From Athripsodes cinereus (Eukaryota; Arthropoda; Insecta; Trichoptera; Leptoceridae): a DNA stretch of 64,000 nt. The stretch spans positions 29,763,214 through 29,827,213 of the forward strand of contig OX388313.1 of NCBI GenBank assembly GCA_947579605.1, read 5' to 3'. A program made the translations under genes and the position numbers. The notes under the pieces were generated by a model. It was given only the letters and a program-made list of their open reading frames with translations, was not told the DNA's origin and did not search any database. The stretch's first letter is position 1; every line of letters begins with the position of its first letter. Below are positions 60,855 to 64,000 of the stretch, in pieces.

Positions 60855-61110
60855 GGTTTGGACATGTTGAACGAATGAACGACGTAAGAATGACAAAGAG
60901 GAAGCGCGGGCGTCCGAGAACCACGGGCTAGATCACGTGGATCAAATTCTCAAAGACGGCCGTGTGTTGAGTAAGAGGAACCGACGTTCGTGCATGAGAA
61001 ACTATGTATGAATGTGGAGGAAGCGAAAGAAGTGTGTAAAGATAGATCTATCAGGCGTTCCGTTCTCTCTGAATACCCCACTTGGGACACGGCGTGAGGG
61101 TATAGTATAG
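60170..61110 (+). pseudogene. RTE-like LINE reverse transcriptase 3' part, partly duplicated
   Basis: In each duplicated unit frames read VVYDTILVPSLMNAIETWTW, a stop, then AVEMRSLRRMVSKTLRDRVK and NEDIRRISGCKKSIVDRIRV. After the second unit come NKLRWFGHVERMNDVRMTK, RGRPRTT, HVDQILKDGRVLSKRN and, shifted again, a degraded EYPTWDTA end. Downstream CCCCACTTGGGACACGGCGT and GTATAGTATAGTAG form the 3' tail. This is the most complete copy of the family at 16921, 62570, 62762 and 63464. Stops and shifts make it inactive. Confidence 0.75.
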
Positions 61111-61129
61111 TAGTATTTTTATTTATCCA

Positions 61130-61215
61130 TATTATCACAGCATTTCCCACAAGTGATTAAGCTAGCGGACTAACTGCATTTAAAAAACATGAGAGTCATC
61201 CTCTCCGTGCCAATT
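61130..61215 (-). repeat. Repeat family B fragment
   Basis: ATCACAGCATTTCCCACAAG, then AGCTAGCGGACTAACTGCAT and GTCATCCTCTCCGTGCCAAT, in family order. Confidence 0.6.
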
Positions 61216-61610
61216 TAAGATAAAAGATTAATCTAGGAAAAAATATCCCACGTAATTGTTGTTTAGACGACATTATAACATTTATTTATAAGTTAGTTGT
61301 TGTTTTAAATGTTCTTTCGTGTACAAGGTTTCTGACGGCTTGGGATGTCTTTTTTCATCGAAAAAGACGTCCCGATACATCAGACGCTTTGAATGGAGAA
61401 GGCCGGTTTCTGCTCCGGTTTTTATAAAGCAGTTTATTACGTACATACAAACGGACTCCAATATTTACGCGTATATATATTTTGCTATGAATAAAGTAGT
61501 TTCTGAGAAATTCTATAGAAGTAAGGTTATTGTTCCTAATCGAATGAACCGTTCATTATAATGATAATCTTAAGAATCTTAATAAATTTAAAATGAAGTT
61601 AGTTAACTAA
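61216..61610. other. Short unique stretch with a small hairpin
   Basis: GGGATGTCTTTTTT at about 61340 is matched inverted by GAAAAAGACGTCCC (about 61360-61373). An 80-codon frame at 61319-61561 has no recognisable content. Confidence 0.4.
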
Positions 61611-61812
61611 TGATGTCGACCGATGCTACTTGGTGGAAGTACGTATTAAATTATGAAAAATATAACATTTATATTTTGCACTTCTGCAGTGACTTTATTA
61701 ATTATTGCAAGCCGGCTTTCAAGAGCTTTCGCTCTCATTGTCAAGCTAACGTAAATAAACTTAACGTTAGGCTGATGATGAGAGCTGAAGCTCTTGAAAG
61801 CCGTCTTGCAAT
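61611..61812 (-). mobile_element. Fold-back retroelement with hammerhead-like cores
   Basis: On the minus strand the 3' end carries ACTTCCACCAAGTAGCATCG (at 61639-61620), the family motif. The body at 61703-61812 is a palindrome (ATTGCAAGCCGGCTTTCAAG and its inverse). The right arm contains CTGATGA (61772-61778), T, GAGAGC-TGAA-GCTCTT, GAAA (61796-61799). The left arm has the same hairpin, but its core is degraded to CTTGACAA. I found no target duplication, so the boundaries are approximate. Confidence 0.6.
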
Positions 61813-62569
61813 CGATAACATCAATCGACAAAGTTTGGGAAGGCTTAGAGGTGTTGTGCCGCTTAAGGGCTTATGGACTGTGAGGCATAAGTAGATAGAC
61901 AAACGAAATAAAATATATAAAACCCTACATTTCTTGATTGCAGAATCGTGGATCCTATGTTGTTGGGTTTCTCATGATTAATTTTCAAGTTTCCTTTGTT
62001 TTTTTTATGCTTTAAATTATTATCTATGTTTAATTATTTTTTCACATGGAAGGGATTTCCTTTGTGGATACATTGTTTATCTATCGATTTTCGCAGCATA
62101 ATTTTTCTGCAAATTTTCATAGTAAAAAAAATTTGTCAATCTAAATGTTGATACAAATATAAATTTATTTTTGAAATCCGAATATAAAAAAAACACAAAT
62201 AATATGGAGGAAATGGGGAAGAAAAGTTGTATATTATAAAAGACTATTGCGCTTCCTATCTTACATTCTGTTGTCTCTTTCCCTCTTTACGTATATGTAC
62301 AATTTTGTGGCAGTAAGAGAACCCCCTGAAAGGGGGGAGAGTGAGCTTCAGGGGGATTCGAGGTGACTTGGGCACATTCACTTTTCACCTCCAGTCTCTA
62401 GTTTAAGGTCAATGCGGGAAAACCGATAACCTCTGTTTCATTTTCCATCTCCGCTATAAAACATGTAATGATATTTTAAACTAATTATATATTAAATTGA
62501 ATGTAATTTTATTTATCTGTTATTTATTTGCCAGTAATTTGCTCCCTGTTAAAATTACTACTATATTAT
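61813..62569. other. Mixed stretch, no gene
   Basis: A GC-rich hairpin-forming patch (ACCCCCTGAAAGGGGGGAGA, then GCTTCAGGGGGATTCG) lies at about 62321-62360. It resembles the GC-rich patch at 55425-55450 in composition. Nothing else is recognised. Confidence 0.4.
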
Positions 62570-62650
62570 ACTATCTATACTATACTCTCACGTCGTTTCC
62601 CAGTTAGGGTAGGCAGAGAGAACGGAACGCCATATAGATCTATTATATAC
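62570..62650 (-). repeat. RTE-like LINE 3' end
   Basis: ACTATACTCTCACGTCGTTT, CCCAGTTAGGGTAGGCAGAG, AGAACGGAACGCC. On the minus strand this is a GGCGTTCCGTTCTCTCTGCC ... CGTGAG end, matching 61050-61110 in inverted orientation and typical of lepidopteran RTE tails. Confidence 0.65.
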
Positions 62651-62761
62651 ATCTACTTAGTCCGCCATTTGACAGAACATTGTTTTTATTTATTATGTGT
62701 GTTTGTACAATATTATGTTATTATGTTCTGTCAATAAAGTTTTATTATTATTATTATCTAG

Positions 62762-63024
62762 CCTTACATACTTCTTTCAGTTCCTTTACATTCATTCAGT
62801 TTCTCATACATGCACGCATATCTCTTACTCAACACGCGGTCGTCCTTAAGAATTTGATCCACGTGATTAAGCCACGTGGTTCTCTGACATCCGCGCTTCT
62901 TCACACCCCCTCTTTCAGATAAATACATCCTCTTCGTCATCCTTTCACCGCGCATTCGCTCAACACGTCCCGTTAAAATTCCGTAATAAAATTGCAAAAG
63001 AACATCATTCATCCATCCCATCAC
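62762..63024 (-). pseudogene. RTE-like LINE C-terminal fragment
   Basis: The minus-strand frame reads GRVERMRGERMTKRMYLSER, GGVKKRGCQRTTWLNHVDQI, LKDDRVLSKRYACMYEKLNE and ends at about 62764. It is homologous to 16991-17251 and to 60871-61060. It is bounded by a (TTA)n tail at 62744-62760 and a family B copy at 63020. Confidence 0.75.
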
Positions 63025-63125
63025 GGCATATCCTTACATATACTTATTTATAATAAACATGAATCTTCCTCTCCGTGCCAATAAAAGTGTCATTCAGGAT
63101 GGTTGGCATATCTCATGGCTGAAAT
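63020..63125 (-). repeat. Repeat family B copy, with internal deletion
   Basis: CATCACGGCATATCCTTACA, then CTTCCTCTCCGTGCCAATAA and GTCATTCAGGATGGTTGGCA. The block around GTGGGGTAGCC is missing. Confidence 0.6.
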
Positions 63126-63440
63126 GGTAAAAGGAAGAGTAAGAGGGAAGTATCCGTAAAACATCACGTATAGCACATTTAATTCAGCGATGCTCTATGT
63201 GAAGCATCTTGATTATCTGAATTCTTTTATGACACGAAAAGATTTTTCATATTATTTATTTTGTATATTTTACTTCTTTTTTCAATTTAAATTTCATACA
63301 AAAAATATGAAAATTGATCTGAGCATTTACTCAAATATTTGACATTGAATTATGTTCTAGAAATTTAAATTTCCTCATTTTTTCTTTTATGTTCTTCAGT
63401 CCTCTGTGAATATCTAACTCCATCAACTAAAAAAGACATA
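63126..63440. other. AT-rich stretch, nothing recognised
   Basis: No feature is seen. Confidence 0.5.
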
Positions 63441-63692
63441 GATACATACATACATACGTACCATCACGCCGCTTCCCTTGCGGGGTAGGCATAAAGGATC
63501 GAGCGCCACTTCCTTCTATCCTTGCATACATCTTTCGCTTTCGTCACTGTCATACAATTCCTCATGCATGCTCTCCTGTTCAATATGCTCAACACGTGAC
63601 CATCCTGTAGGATTCGATTTAAATGATCTTGCCATTTGATTCTCGGACGTCTACGTCTCCGAGCACCATTCCTCTCAGCCAAACTAAAGAAG
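63441..63692 (-). pseudogene. RTE-like LINE C-terminal fragment
   Basis: The minus-strand frame reads LAERNGARRRRRPRIKWQDH, LNRILQDGHVLSILNRRACM, RNCMTVTKAKDVCKDRRKWR and ends SILYAYPAREAA. It is almost identical to 17030-17251. The 3' tail is (TATG)n (CATACATACATACG at 63444-63457 on the plus strand). The 5' truncation is at about 63692. Confidence 0.8.
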
Positions 63693-63736
63693 ACATTTTG
63701 TGAAAATCCTTTAATTTTTTTATTGTTCATTTATTC

Positions 63737-63855
63737 ACACTATCACGGCATTTCCTACAAGTGGGATAGCCAGCGGGTCAACTGCATATAATAAACATGG
63801 AAGTCGACCTCTTCATGCTAATAAGAAGCAAGACATTCAGAATAGATGGAAAATG
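63737..63855 (-). repeat. Repeat family B copy
   Basis: CACTATCACGGCATTTCCTA, AAGTGGGATAGCCAGCGGGT, CAACTGCATATAATAAACAT and AGACATTCAGAATAGATGG. It lies directly beside the LINE fragment above. Confidence 0.65.
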
Positions 63856-64000
63856 ATACTTGTATTGACCAAGCGTGATGCTTTACGAATTTAGTTTTTT
63901 ATCTTTTTTCTCTGATTTTGGACCGTTGAAAACTATGAAGAAGAAAAAGATAAACAAAAAATATCACGATAATCAACTAAGATGATAAAAATTTTGAAAG

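Noticed and set aside
60121..60924. Two identical minus-strand frames of 109 and 118 codons as duplicated genes
   Set aside because: They are antisense shadows of the RTE-like LINE and are identical only because of the 447-bp tandem duplication.
1..64000. CRISPR arrays, bacterial operons, riboswitches or integrated viral genes
   Set aside because: No regularly spaced repeats with unique spacers, no operon-like gene runs and no viral structural or replication frames were seen. The DNA is typical insect nuclear sequence.

Overview
The window looks like AT-rich nuclear DNA from an insect, most likely a moth or butterfly. The lepidopteran call rests on frequent TACCTAC/GTAGGTA motifs, two copies of a tRNA-headed SINE, RTE-like LINE tails ending in (TATG)n or (TAG)n, and insect-type sequences for eIF1A and OSGEPL1. 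The order is an inference. There is no sign of bacterial or viral organisation.

Only three host genes can be supported, all in the right third. They are eIF1A (45928-46374, +, intronless, 148 aa), a mitochondrial OSGEPL1/Qri7-type tRNA threonylcarbamoyltransferase (52804-54156, -, intronless, 450 aa) and tRNA-Asp(GTC) (54644-54715, +). All three serve translation, but nothing in the sequence shows that they are co-regulated.

Positions 1 to about 45,900 hold no convincing host exon. The region is old, very AT-rich intergenic or intronic DNA with scattered repeats: LINE 3' ends, SINEs, a 1.6-kb hAT element with a perfect 8-bp target duplication (8291-9906), a mariner-like MITE (25493-25750) and several near-perfect palindromes.

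Positions 46,500 to 52,100 and 57,300 to 64,000 are dense with transposons. The most notable is a 2.06-kb class II element (46545-48605) just downstream of eIF1A. It has 25-bp inverted ends, repeated subterminal copies of a GGTTCCTTTCT motif, and a frameshifted protein of the DSCGGQNRN (DUF7869-type) family. Others are a 304-bp hAT element, a 501-bp pogo/Tigger-like element that keeps the transposase C-terminus, and an RTE-like LINE carrying a 447-bp tandem duplication with no visible difference between copies.

The best candidate for something undescribed is a scattered family of short fold-back elements (15811-16053, 40633-41255, 57279-57747, 61611-61812). They share a terminal motif close to TTCCACCAAGTACCGTCGG. 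The first three have 12-14 bp target duplications. Those at 40.6, 57.3 and 61.6 kb carry a hammerhead-ribozyme-like core (CTGANGA, a paired hairpin, GAAA). They resemble non-autonomous Penelope-like or retrozyme-like retroelements. The perfect 106-bp-arm palindrome at 34091-34330 carries a related core.
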